NCBI GenBank assembly: GCA_011526165.1
Contig: WYAY01000048.1
Coordinates: 1-46,351, forward strand
Direction: 5' to 3'
DNA length: 46,351 nucleotides
Source of the DNA: Sulfuritalea sp.
GTDB taxonomy: Bacteria > Pseudomonadota > Gammaproteobacteria > Burkholderiales > Rhodocyclaceae
Shown in pieces: positions 13,008 through 21,054 of this stretch. The first letter of the stretch is position 1. Every line of letters starts with the position of its first letter. A model generated the notes under the pieces. The model did no database searches. It was not told the DNA's origin and saw nothing but the letters and a program-made list of their open reading frames with translations. The position numbers and the translations under genes were made by a program.

Positions 13008-13844
13008 TCAGAGCGGGGTCGGGTTGCGATCCTCGAGGATGTCTTCCATCCTCAGGCGCACGGCCTGCTTGATGCGGGTGTGCGGGATGACGTAGAAGCG
13101 GTCCGCGGCGACGGCGTCGAACACGGCATTGGCCATGTCGTCCGCCGTCAGGCGGCCGGACTTCACCGCCTGGCCCATGCGCTCCTGGTAGGCGGCGGAG
13201 GCGGCGGAGGGCGGCGCCGCTTCGCCGAAGCGCTGCGGCCGGTTGCGCTCCGAGGTGTGGATGGCGGTCGGCACCCAGGCCGGGCAGAGCACCGAGACGC
13301 CGATCTTCGCCTGCTGCGCGCGCAATTCGGTGTACAGCGTTTCCGACAGCGTGACGACGCCGTGCTTGCTGACGTTGTAGGCGGCCATCGCGGGGGTGGA
13401 CAGCAGGCCGGCGACGGAGGCGGTGTTCACGATGTGGCTTTCGCCTTCCTGCGCCAGCATGCGCGGCACGAAGTGGCGGATGGCGTGCACCACGCTCCAC
13501 AGGTTCACGCCGAGGATCCATTCCCAGTCGGCGGTGGTCAGCTCCCACGACAGCCTTGTGAGGCCGACGCCGGCGTTGTTGCAGAGGAGGTGCACCGCGC
13601 CGAAGCGGGCGAAGGCCGCGTCGGCGAGGGCTGCGATGTCCTCCTCGCAGCTGACGTCGACGCGGCGGGTGACGAGCGCATCGGCCGCCACCGGCAGGGT
13701 CGTCGCCGCCTCGGCCAGCTTCACCTCGTCGATGTCCGCCAGCACCAGGCGCATGCCTTCGCGTGCCGCCCGCTGCGCCAGGGCGAGGCCGATGCCGCTG
13801 GCCGCGCCGGTGATGACCGCCGTCTTGCCCTTCAAATCGTGCAT
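13008..13844 (-). CDS. SDR-family oxidoreductase
   Basis: A 278-residue classical short-chain dehydrogenase. Cofactor motif TGAASGIG is near residue 12, D at LADID suggests NAD preference, NNAG is present, and the catalytic set is S in VNTAS and Y/K in YNVSK. First gene of the SDR - quinone oxidoreductase - IclR operon. The likely reaction is interconversion of a hydroxyl and a keto group on an unknown intermediate. The C-terminal part (DRFYVIPHTRIKQAV) resembles SDRs found in fatty-acid and steroid degradation gene sets, but that does not fix the substrate. Confidence 0.9.
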   Translation of the reverse strand: MHDLKGKTAVITGAASGIGLALAQRAAREGMRLVLADIDEVKLAEAATTLPVAADALVTRRVDVSCEEDIAALADAAFARFGAVHLLCNNAGVGLTRLSWELTTADWEWILGVNLWSVVHAIRHFVPRMLAQEGESHIVNTASVAGLLSTPAMAAYNVSKHGVVTLSETLYTELRAQQAKIGVSVLCPAWVPTAIHTSERNRPQRFGEAAPPSAASAAYQERMGQAVKSGRLTADDMANAVFDAVAADRFYVIPHTRIKQAVRLRMEDILEDRNPTPL

Positions 13845-13905
13845 AGTGACGTTCCGCTAGAATTTGCGGGAAGATAGCATGAAGGCAAGCAAAACGAAAC
13901 CATCG

Positions 13906-13918
13906 TTCGCATAGCGAA
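13906..13918. promoter_or_regulatory. Palindromic candidate operator (IclR type)
   Basis: TTCGC-ATA-GCGAA is a perfect 5-3-5 palindrome 62 bases upstream of the SDR start, in the gap before the divergent YkgJ gene. A TATCTT (-10-like) on the minus strand at 13871-13876 lies between it and the SDR gene. Two similar sites occur at 45193-45207 and 45214-45227. Binding by the IclR protein of this operon is an inference. Confidence 0.45.
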
Positions 13919-13971
13919 ATTAGGATGAATGATCGCATGAGGCGCACAGCGCCAATGGAAGCGGCGGCAGC

Positions 13972-14274
13972 ATGAGCGGCAGCGCATCGGACATCCCCGA
14001 CTGCGTCGCCTGCGGCTGCTGCTGCGCCTGGTCGGAAACCTGGCCGGTGCTGATGGGCGAGGGCGACGGCGCCGGCATCCCGGAAGACCTGATCGATGTC
14101 GAGCACTGGCGCATGCAGTCCTGGGGCCATCGCTGCGCGGCCCTGGAGGGCGAGCTTGGTTGCCGCGTGGGCTGCACGGTCTACGAGAACCGCCCGCTGG
14201 TGTGCCGGGAGTTCCAGGCCGGTTCGGAAGACTGCCACATGGTGCGGCGCGCGCTGCGGCTCGAGGCGGCCTGA
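13972..14274 (+). CDS. YkgJ-family cysteine cluster protein
   Basis: A 100-residue protein with the cysteine pattern of the YkgJ/CxxCxxCC family: CVACGCCCAWS near residue 12, CAALEGELGCRVGCTVYENRPLVCREF in the middle, and a late C in EDC. Members are proposed to bind a metal or iron-sulfur centre; no reaction is established to my knowledge. It ends one base before the ATG of the next gene, so the two are translationally linked. The ribosome-binding site is weak. Confidence 0.85.
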   Translation: MSGSASDIPDCVACGCCCAWSETWPVLMGEGDGAGIPEDLIDVEHWRMQSWGHRCAALEGELGCRVGCTVYENRPLVCREFQAGSEDCHMVRRALRLEAA

Positions 14275-14275
14275 G

Positions 14276-14962
14276 ATGAGGGAATGGTTCCTCTACCTGA
14301 TCGAATGCCGCGACGGCAGCATCTATACCGGCGTCAGCGTCGATGTCGCGGCGCGCTACGCCGCGCATGCCGCCGGCCGGGGCGCGCGCTATACCCGCTC
14401 GCATCCGCCGAAGCGCCTGCTGGCGAGCGTCGAGTACCCCGACCGCTCGTCGGCGCTGAAGGCCGAGTACGAAGTCAAATGCCTGTCCGCCGATGCCAAG
14501 CGCGCCTACGCCGACGAATTGGCATCCGCCGAACGCGCGCCCGGCAGTGTGCTGAAGATTTCGGAAAGGGTGTCCATCCCGCTCGGCGAGATCGAGCTGA
14601 ATGCCATCCGCGCCCAGGGGGCGGGCGGCCAGAACGTCAACAAGGTCTCCAGCGCCATTCACCTGCGCTTCGATGTCGGCGCTTCCTCGCTGCCCGATTT
14701 CTACAAGGAGCGGCTGCTCAAGCTGAGCGACCAGCGCGTCAGCCGCGAGGGCGTAATCGTCATCAAGGCGCAGCAGTCCCGCAGCCAGGAGAAGAACCGG
14801 GGAGAAGCGCTGAAGCGGCTGCAGGAACTCATTGCCGGCGTCGCCTCAACGCCCCGGCCGCGCAAGCCGACCAAACCGACGCGCACTTCGCAGAAGAAGC
14901 GCCTCGACAGCAAGAACCGGCGCGGCGCGATCAAGGCGCTGCGCGGCAAGGTGGTCGATTGA
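14276..14962 (+). CDS. arfB: GIY-YIG nuclease domain fused to ArfB-type peptidyl-tRNA hydrolase
   Basis: One uninterrupted frame of 228 residues encodes two domains. Residues 1-83 match a complete stand-alone GIY-YIG protein of the UPF0213/YhbQ type: Y7, the IYTG motif at 16-19, R27, GRGARYTRSHPP and catalytic-position E64 in KAEYEVK. Residues 92-228 match ArfB/YaeJ, which rescues stalled ribosomes by hydrolysing peptidyl-tRNA: GGQ at 117-119 within AIRAQGAGGQNVNKVSSA, and a lysine/arginine-rich tail like the one ArfB places in the mRNA channel. The ATG follows the YkgJ stop by one base. An in-frame GTG at 14549 (residue 92) could also start a normal ArfB alone, but it lacks a ribosome-binding site. 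Both active sites look intact. Confidence 0.88.
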   Translation: MREWFLYLIECRDGSIYTGVSVDVAARYAAHAAGRGARYTRSHPPKRLLASVEYPDRSSALKAEYEVKCLSADAKRAYADELASAERAPGSVLKISERVSIPLGEIELNAIRAQGAGGQNVNKVSSAIHLRFDVGASSLPDFYKERLLKLSDQRVSREGVIVIKAQQSRSQEKNRGEALKRLQELIAGVASTPRPRKPTKPTRTSQKKRLDSKNRRGAIKALRGKVVD

Positions 14963-14978
14963 GAAAGGAAAACGATCC

Positions 14979-15413
14979 ATGGGAGTGATGAGCAGCGTCG
15001 TGGTGGCGGACCTGGACGAGGCCGCCGACATCGTCGGATCCGAGCGGCCGGTCGACGACTGGAAGGGCTTCGAGGCGCGCGGCCTCGACCAGGCCAAGTT
15101 CGCCATGCTGCATGCCCTGCTGTCCGGCCAGTATTTCGACGAGGCGCAGCGCGATTTCGGCCTGCTGCATGCGGAATCGGAGGAAGGGCCCTGGCTGCTG
15201 CGCTTTCCCGCCGCCTCGGTGCGGCGGCTGGCCGAGCTCGACGAGGCCGGGCTGGAGGCGGTCGGCGCGGAGCTTGCCGCCACCGAGGACTTCGAGGAGG
15301 AGGAATGGGCGGTCGAGGACGTGCAGAAGATCGTCACCCAGCTGGCCGACCTGGCCGGCATGGCGGTGGCGCAGGACAAGGCGGTTTTCCTCTGGATCGT
15401 CGCCGATGAATGA
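14979..15413 (+). CDS. Conserved hypothetical protein, 144 aa
   Basis: A 144-residue acidic protein that I do not recognise. It has no signal peptide or membrane segment; several helical stretches and a very acidic run (EDFEEEEWAVEDV, near residues 108-120) are visible. AAGGA lies 8-10 bases before the ATG. It sits between the GIY-YIG/ArfB fusion (16 bases upstream) and a PIG3-type oxidoreductase (10 bases downstream), so it is surely a translated member of this operon. No function can be assigned from sequence. Confidence 0.75.
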   Translation: MGVMSSVVVADLDEAADIVGSERPVDDWKGFEARGLDQAKFAMLHALLSGQYFDEAQRDFGLLHAESEEGPWLLRFPAASVRRLAELDEAGLEAVGAELAATEDFEEEEWAVEDVQKIVTQLADLAGMAVAQDKAVFLWIVADE

Positions 15414-15423
15414 AGGAATTTCC

Positions 15424-16407
15424 ATGAAACAGATCATCCATGGCGCCGACGGCATGCCCGAGTCCATGCAGCTGGCCGAGGGTGCCAGGCCGCAGCCCGG
15501 CCCCGGCGAGATCCTCATCGAGGTGCATTGCGCCGGCGTGAATCGGCCCGACGTGCTGCAGCGCTCCGGCCGCTATCCGCCGCCGCCGGGCGCTTCGCCC
15601 ATCCTCGGCCTGGAAGTCGCCGGCACCGTGGCGGCGCTGGGCGAGGGCGTCACGGAATGGAAAGTCAGTCAGCACGTCACGGCGCTGGTGCCCGGCGGCG
15701 GCTACGCCGAGTATTGCGTGGCACCGGCCTCGCACGCCCTGCCGGTTCCCGAAGGCCTCGACATGGCGCAGGCGGCAGCGCTGCCGGAGACCTGGTTCAC
15801 CGTCTGGGCCAACCTGGTGGGCCTCGGCCGATTGAAGCAGGGCGAACGGCTGCTGGTGCATGGCGGCTCGAGCGGCATCGGCCTCACCGCCATCCAGTTG
15901 GCGCGCCACCTCGGCGTCGAGTGCTTCGTCACCGTCGGCAGCGAAGAGAAGGCGCGCTTCTGCCGCGACTTCGGCGCCGGCCATGCCCTCAATTACCGCG
16001 AAGCCGATTTCGCCACACGGGTGAAGGAAATCACCGCCGGCGAGGGTGTCGACGTCGTCCTCGACATGGTCGGCGCGCCCTACCTGCAGAAGAACCTCTC
16101 TGTGCTGCGCCGTGACGGCCGCCTGGTGCTGATCGCCTTCCTCGAGGGCTCCAAGGGGGAGTTCGACCTGATGCCGGTGATGCTGAAACGCCTCACCGTC
16201 ACCGGCTCGACCATGCGCCCGCGCACCGTTGCCGAAAAGGCCGCCATCCGCGATGCGCTGCGCGAGCACATCTGGCCGGAGATCGCCGCCGGCCGCCTGC
16301 GCCCGCACCTCCACGCCGTCTTCCCGCTGGCGCAGGCCGGCGAGGTGCACAAGCTGATGGAGAGCAGCGCGCACATCGGCAAGATCGTGCTGCAGGTGAA
16401 GCCATGA
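15424..16407 (+). CDS. PIG3-type NAD(P)H quinone oxidoreductase
   Basis: A 327-residue zinc-free MDR enzyme. CAGVNRPDVLQRSGRYPPPPG is the characteristic N-terminal block of the PIG3/TP53I3 group, LVHGGSSGIGLTAIQLA binds the nucleotide, and RRDGRLVLIAFLEG follows. It reduces quinones with NADPH. The ATG at 15424 is preceded by AAGGAA. It overlaps the DsbA-like gene by four bases (ATGA). One small oddity is WKVSQHV where relatives usually have WKVGD.V before the catalytic loop. Confidence 0.92.
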   Translation: MKQIIHGADGMPESMQLAEGARPQPGPGEILIEVHCAGVNRPDVLQRSGRYPPPPGASPILGLEVAGTVAALGEGVTEWKVSQHVTALVPGGGYAEYCVAPASHALPVPEGLDMAQAAALPETWFTVWANLVGLGRLKQGERLLVHGGSSGIGLTAIQLARHLGVECFVTVGSEEKARFCRDFGAGHALNYREADFATRVKEITAGEGVDVVLDMVGAPYLQKNLSVLRRDGRLVLIAFLEGSKGEFDLMPVMLKRLTVTGSTMRPRTVAEKAAIRDALREHIWPEIAAGRLRPHLHAVFPLAQAGEVHKLMESSAHIGKIVLQVKP

Positions 16408-17054
16408 GCGAGCTTACGATCGATGTCGTTTCGGATGTCGTCTGCCCCTGGTGCTTCATCGGCAAGCGCCGGCTGGAGGCCGCCCTGCGCGAACTGAAGA
16501 ACGAGCGGCCGGACGTGGCGCCGCGCATCCGCTGGCTGCCGTTCTTCCTCAACCCCGACACGCTGGAGGCGGGCGAGCCCTACCGGCCCTTCCTCGAGCG
16601 GAAGTTCGGCGGGCCGGAGAAGCTGGCGCAGATCTGGACGCAGATCTCGGAGGCCGGCCGCACCGCCGGCATCGACTTCGCCTTCGAGCGCATCGAGACG
16701 CGCGCCAACACCCTCAAGGCGCACCGGCTGATCCATCGCGCGCAGGCGCGGGGCGAAGCCGATGCCCTGGTCGAGCGGCTCTTCGCCGCCCAGTTCCTGC
16801 ACGGCGAGAACGTTGGCGACGCCGCCGTGCTGGCGCGCCTCGCCGCGGAATGCGGCGAGGATGAGGCAGAAACACTGGCCTACCTGCGCAGCGACGTGGA
16901 TGCCGCCGCCGTGCGCGCCGGCTTCGAGCGCGCGCAGCAGATGGGCATCACCGGCGTGCCTTTCTTCATCCTCGCCGGCCGTTACGGCGTGGGCGGCGCC
17001 CAGCCACCGGAACTCATGCTGGGGACATTGCGCCGGAGCCTGGCCCCGGCCTGA
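16404..17054 (+). CDS. DsbA-family oxidoreductase (FrnE-like)
   Basis: A 216-residue thioredoxin-fold protein with the CPWC active site at residues about 14-17 (DVVCPWCFIGKRRLE), a long helical insertion and the cis-proline region GITGVPFFILAGRYGVGGAQPPE. There is no signal peptide, so it acts in the cytoplasm, like FrnE-type members related to 2-hydroxychromene-2-carboxylate isomerase. The start overlaps the preceding stop (ATGA), so it is cotranslated with the quinone oxidoreductase and probably ends this operon. Confidence 0.92.
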   Translation: MSELTIDVVSDVVCPWCFIGKRRLEAALRELKNERPDVAPRIRWLPFFLNPDTLEAGEPYRPFLERKFGGPEKLAQIWTQISEAGRTAGIDFAFERIETRANTLKAHRLIHRAQARGEADALVERLFAAQFLHGENVGDAAVLARLAAECGEDEAETLAYLRSDVDAAAVRAGFERAQQMGITGVPFFILAGRYGVGGAQPPELMLGTLRRSLAPA

Positions 17055-17189
17055 TCCTTTCGGGGTCCATTATTTGCAAAAAAAGCTTGATTTATTGGCG
17101 GCTTACGGGTTCAATGCCAAAATTCGCTCGGACTCAAGTTACAGAATGATGCGGTATGCAACTGCCAATTCGGTCCTGGGTATTCGAAC

Positions 17190-17224
17190 GAAGGCACCGT
17201 CGGGCAGTCGCCCTTCATTTTTTT
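17190..17224 (+). promoter_or_regulatory. Structured cold-shock leader with terminator-like hairpin
   Basis: GAAGG (17190-17194) can pair with CCTTC (17212-17216), enclosing GGGC-AGTC-GCCC (17202-17213, an alternative small hairpin). ATTTTTTT follows directly. The T run ends 12 bases before the cold-shock ATG. It looks like an attenuator or a temperature-responsive leader. The remaining gap from 17055 is AT-rich relative to its surroundings and holds no gene that I can see. Confidence 0.4.
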
Positions 17225-17236
17225 AGGATAGGAAAT

Positions 17237-17440
17237 ATGGCAACAGGTACAGTCAAGTGGTTCAACGATGCCAAAGGCTTCGGCTTCATCACCCCGGACA
17301 ATGGCGGCGAGGATCTCTTCGCGCATTTCTCCGCGATCCAGTCGAGCGGCTTCAAGTCCCTCAAGGAAGGCCAGAAGGTCTCCTACGACGAGGCCACCGG
17401 CCCGAAGGGCAAGCAGGCGGCGAACATCAAGCCCCTGTAA
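17237..17440 (+). CDS. Cold-shock domain protein (CspA family)
   Basis: A 67-residue single OB-fold protein of standard CspA length. RNA-binding motifs KGFGFIT (RNP1) and DLFAHFSAI (RNP2) are intact; it starts [20 protein letters not shown] precedes the ATG. These proteins melt RNA secondary structure and act as RNA chaperones. A strong terminator follows. Upstream in-frame codons exist but family alignment fixes this start. Confidence 0.97.
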   Translation: MATGTVKWFNDAKGFGFITPDNGGEDLFAHFSAIQSSGFKSLKEGQKVSYDEATGPKGKQAANIKPL

Positions 17441-17458
17441 GCTGCAAGGCAAGAATTG

Positions 17459-17487
17459 AAAAACCCCGGCTAGCCGGGGTTTTTTTT
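17459..17487. terminator. Bidirectional intrinsic terminator
   Basis: ACCCCGGC (17463-17470), TA, GCCGGGGT (17473-17480) followed by T residues to 17487. Five A residues on the left give a T tract on the minus strand, so it can end both the cold-shock transcript and the opposing alcohol dehydrogenase operon. Confidence 0.9.
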
Positions 17488-17501
17488 CGCCTGCGTTTTC
17501 C

Positions 17502-18611
17502 TTAGCCGAAGACGATGACGCCGCGCGCGTTCTTGCCCGAGGCAAGGTCGGCGAAGGCCTGCGGCGCTTCCTCGATGCGATAGGTGCGGGTGATCAGCTC
17601 GTCGAGCTTGAGTCGCTTCGCGCGGTAGAGCGCCAGCAGGCGCGGGAAGTCCTCGCGCGGGCGCGCCGAGCCGAAGTAGCTGCCGGTGAGCGTCTTCTCC
17701 TCGAAGGTCAGGCTCGCCGTGCGCACGGTGGTGTTGTCCTTCTGCGAGGCCACGCCGACCACCACCGCCATGCCGCCCTTGCGCAGGCAGCCGTAGACCT
17801 GGGCGACAACCTCGCCGTAGCCGACGCACTCGAAGGCGTAGTCGGCGCCGCCGCCGGTGAGCTTGCGCAGCGCCTTGACGACGTTCTCCTCGGCCTTCGC
17901 GTTGAGCACGTGGGTGGCGCCGAACTGCCGCGCCATCTCCAGCTTGGCCTCCGAAGTATCCACCGCCACGATCATCGCCGCGCCGGCGATGGCGCAACCC
18001 TGGATGGCGTTCAGTCCCACGCCGCCGCAGCCGAACACCACCGCGATCGAGCCGGGTGCGACGCGCGCGGTGTTCACCACCGCGCCGACGCCGGTCATGA
18101 CGCCGCAGCTCACCAGCGCGGCACGGTCGAGCGGGATGTCCTGGTCGATCTTCACCACGTTGTCGGTGTGCAGGGTGGCGAATTCCGCCATGACGCCGCA
18201 GCCGGAGAAGACGTTGAGCGGCTTGCCCTGCAAGTCCTTCGTGCGCACCGTGCCGTCGGGCAGGGTGTAGGCGGCCTTCGCCGCCTGGTCGCACAGTTGC
18301 GGGCGGCCGGTCTGGCAGTAACGGCACTTGCCGCACATGCTGACGAAGGAACTGACGACGGCGTCGCCGACGGCAAGGCCGGTGACGCCCTCGCCGACCT
18401 CGACGACGATCCCCGCGCCCTCGTGGCCGAGCACCACCGGCGGCGGGAAGGGGATGGTGCCGGTGGTGACGGAATAGTCGCTGTGGCAGACGCCGCAGGC
18501 GGCGAGCTTGATCATGACCTCGCCGCGGCGCGGCGATTCGACCTCGATTTCCTCGACGACGACAGGCTGGTTGATTTCGCGGCAGATGGCGGCTTTGGCG
18601 CGCTGGGACAT
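17502..18611 (-). CDS. Zinc-dependent alcohol dehydrogenase
   Basis: A 369-residue MDR enzyme. Catalytic zinc ligands are C42 in CGVCHSD and H63/E64 in GHEGAG; structural zinc cysteines are 93, 96, 99 and 107 (MCGKCRYCQTGRPQLC); the cofactor turn is FGCGGVGLNAIQG. The long form resembles class III and aryl/medium-chain alcohol dehydrogenases. It is the third gene of the operon headed by the acyl-CoA dehydrogenase pair, 10 bases after the small subunit gene, with GGAA before the ATG. It could oxidise an alcohol or hydroxy-acyl intermediate of that pathway. Confidence 0.92.
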   Translation of the reverse strand: MSQRAKAAICREINQPVVVEEIEVESPRRGEVMIKLAACGVCHSDYSVTTGTIPFPPPVVLGHEGAGIVVEVGEGVTGLAVGDAVVSSFVSMCGKCRYCQTGRPQLCDQAAKAAYTLPDGTVRTKDLQGKPLNVFSGCGVMAEFATLHTDNVVKIDQDIPLDRAALVSCGVMTGVGAVVNTARVAPGSIAVVFGCGGVGLNAIQGCAIAGAAMIVAVDTSEAKLEMARQFGATHVLNAKAEENVVKALRKLTGGGADYAFECVGYGEVVAQVYGCLRKGGMAVVVGVASQKDNTTVRTASLTFEEKTLTGSYFGSARPREDFPRLLALYRAKRLKLDELITRTYRIEEAPQAFADLASGKNARGVIVFG

Positions 18612-18621
18612 GGCGGGTTCC

Positions 18622-19710
18622 TTAAACGTAGGCGGAGGCTTCGATGAAGTGCTGCAGATGCGTGTCGCTGTCGCCGCACGCCAGTTCGATGGCGGTGAGG
18701 CGCTTGAACCAGTGGCTGACGATGAGCTCGTCGGTCATGCCCATGCCGCCGTGCAGCTGCACTGCCTGCTGGCCGATGAAGCGGGCGGCGCGATTGACGG
18801 TCACCTTGGCGGCGGCGAGCGCGCGGCGCCGCTCGCGCGCATCCTGCGCCGTGCAGCGCATGGCGGCAAGGTAGCTCATGGATTTCGCCTGCTCGTAATG
18901 CATGAGCATGTCCGCGGCGCGGTGCTGCAGCGCCTGCAAGCGGCCGATCGGCTGGCCGAACTGCCGGCGCGTGCGCAGGTAGTCGACGGTGGTGTCGAGG
19001 GTGGCCTTCATGATGCCGACGGCCTCCGCGCACAGCGCGGCGAGGCCGATGTGGAGCGCGCGTTCCAGCGCATCGCCGTCCGCTTCGAGGCGGGCCGCCG
19101 CCGGCAGTCGCACGCCGTCGAGGCGCACCTCCGACGCGTGCGTGCCGTCCAGGGTTGGATAACTGTCGAGCGCGAGCCCGGGCGCGTCGCGCGGCACGAG
19201 GAACAGCGCCAGATCGTCGCCCAGGTGGGCGGAGACGATGAGCAGGTCCGCCGTGGCGGCATGGGCCACCACGCACTTGCGGCCATCGAGCAGAAAGTCA
19301 GTCCCGGCAGCACGGCACAGTGTGGCGACGCCGTGCGGCTCCGCGTCGGCGATGACCGCGATGCGCTCGCCCGCGGCCATTTTCTCCATCAGTCCGGCCT
19401 GCGCCGGGCAATCGCGCAGCAGGGCGGTGGCCGCCACCGCGCTGGCGAGGTAGGGCTCGAGCGGCAGGCCCGGCCCGAGCGCGTTCATCACCACCAGCGT
19501 GTCGACCGGTCCGCCGCCAAGGCCGCCATGCGCCTCCGGCACGTTGAGGGCCAGCAGGCCGAGGTCGGCGATCTGCTGCCAGGCCTCGCGGCTCCAGCCC
19601 TCGGCCGAAGCCAGGATGGCACGGCGCCGCTCGAACGTGTAGTCCTTCGCCACGAAGCGGCGCACGGTGTCCTCGAGCTGCTGTAGTTCTTCCGTGAATG
19701 AGAAATCCAT
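18622..19710 (-). CDS. Acyl-CoA dehydrogenase, small (PimD-like) subunit
   Basis: A 362-residue FAD enzyme subunit. I chose the ATG at 19710 (MDFSFTEELQQ) over the in-frame GTG two codons earlier, because it follows the large-subunit stop by two bases, exactly as in the paralogous pair at 41.7 kb. Visible features are LALNVPEAHGGLGG, TRRQFGQPIGRLQALQHRAADM and GGMGMTDELIVSHWFKRL. The Tyr-Glu-Gly motif with the catalytic glutamate of medium-chain enzymes is absent, suggesting it works as a heteromer with the neighbouring large subunit, as for pimeloyl-CoA dehydrogenase. Codons for residues about 132-139 lie in a REP-like element (19294-19316). Confidence 0.9.
   Translation of the reverse strand: MDFSFTEELQQLEDTVRRFVAKDYTFERRRAILASAEGWSREAWQQIADLGLLALNVPEAHGGLGGGPVDTLVVMNALGPGLPLEPYLASAVAATALLRDCPAQAGLMEKMAAGERIAVIADAEPHGVATLCRAAGTDFLLDGRKCVVAHAATADLLIVSAHLGDDLALFLVPRDAPGLALDSYPTLDGTHASEVRLDGVRLPAAARLEADGDALERALHIGLAALCAEAVGIMKATLDTTVDYLRTRRQFGQPIGRLQALQHRAADMLMHYEQAKSMSYLAAMRCTAQDARERRRALAAAKVTVNRAARFIGQQAVQLHGGMGMTDELIVSHWFKRLTAIELACGDSDTHLQHFIEASAYV
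19294..19336 (+). repeat. REP-like element inside a coding sequence, copy B
   Basis: AAAGTCAGTCCC, one base, then GCAGCACGGC (19294-19316) matches the element at 36157-36180 in 22 of 23 positions. GCACGGC (19310-19316) and GCCGTGC (19330-19336) can form a hairpin. It lies antisense within the acyl-CoA dehydrogenase small-subunit gene without breaking the frame. Confidence 0.55.
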
Positions 19711-19712
19711 GG

Positions 19713-20885
<1,173 letters not shown>

Positions 20886-20926
20886 GGCGGGAAGTGAAGG
20901 CGCATTGTGTTCTGCATGGCAAAACG

Positions 20927-20941
20927 ATTCTTTGTTAGAAT
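20927..20941. promoter_or_regulatory. Inverted repeat overlapping a -10 box (candidate operator)
   Basis: ATTCT-TTGTT-AGAAT is a perfect 5-5-5 inverted repeat in the 169-base gap between the acyl-CoA dehydrogenase operon and the IclR gene. Its right arm overlaps TAGAAT (20936-20941), a plausible -10 box for the IclR gene. No clear -35 is seen. Confidence 0.4.
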
Positions 20942-21001
20942 TACCAGCCAGGCGAGTGTTGCCCATGGCGTGCTAAGCTGTCAAGAGAGGAAGCCGGCGC
21001 G

Positions 21002-21026
21002 GCAGTACGGTCCGTGAAAGTACTGC
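21002..21026. promoter_or_regulatory. 7-11-7 inverted repeat upstream of IclR gene
   Basis: GCAGTAC (21002-21008) and GTACTGC (21020-21026) are perfect inverted copies separated by 11 bases, 29 bases before the IclR start. It may be an operator or a leader hairpin. Confidence 0.4.
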
Positions 21027-21054
21027 AATGCAGAACAATGATTGAGTCGAAACC

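Noticed and set aside
15660..15682. AAAGTCAGTC in the PIG3-type gene as a fifth REP copy
   Set aside because: Only about 10 bases match and the downstream hairpin is absent, so this may be chance even though the local protein motif is unusual.
20886..20966. Upstream start for the large acyl-CoA dehydrogenase subunit at 20966
   Set aside because: The extra 27 residues are unlike the family, overlap the candidate operator and lack a ribosome-binding site.
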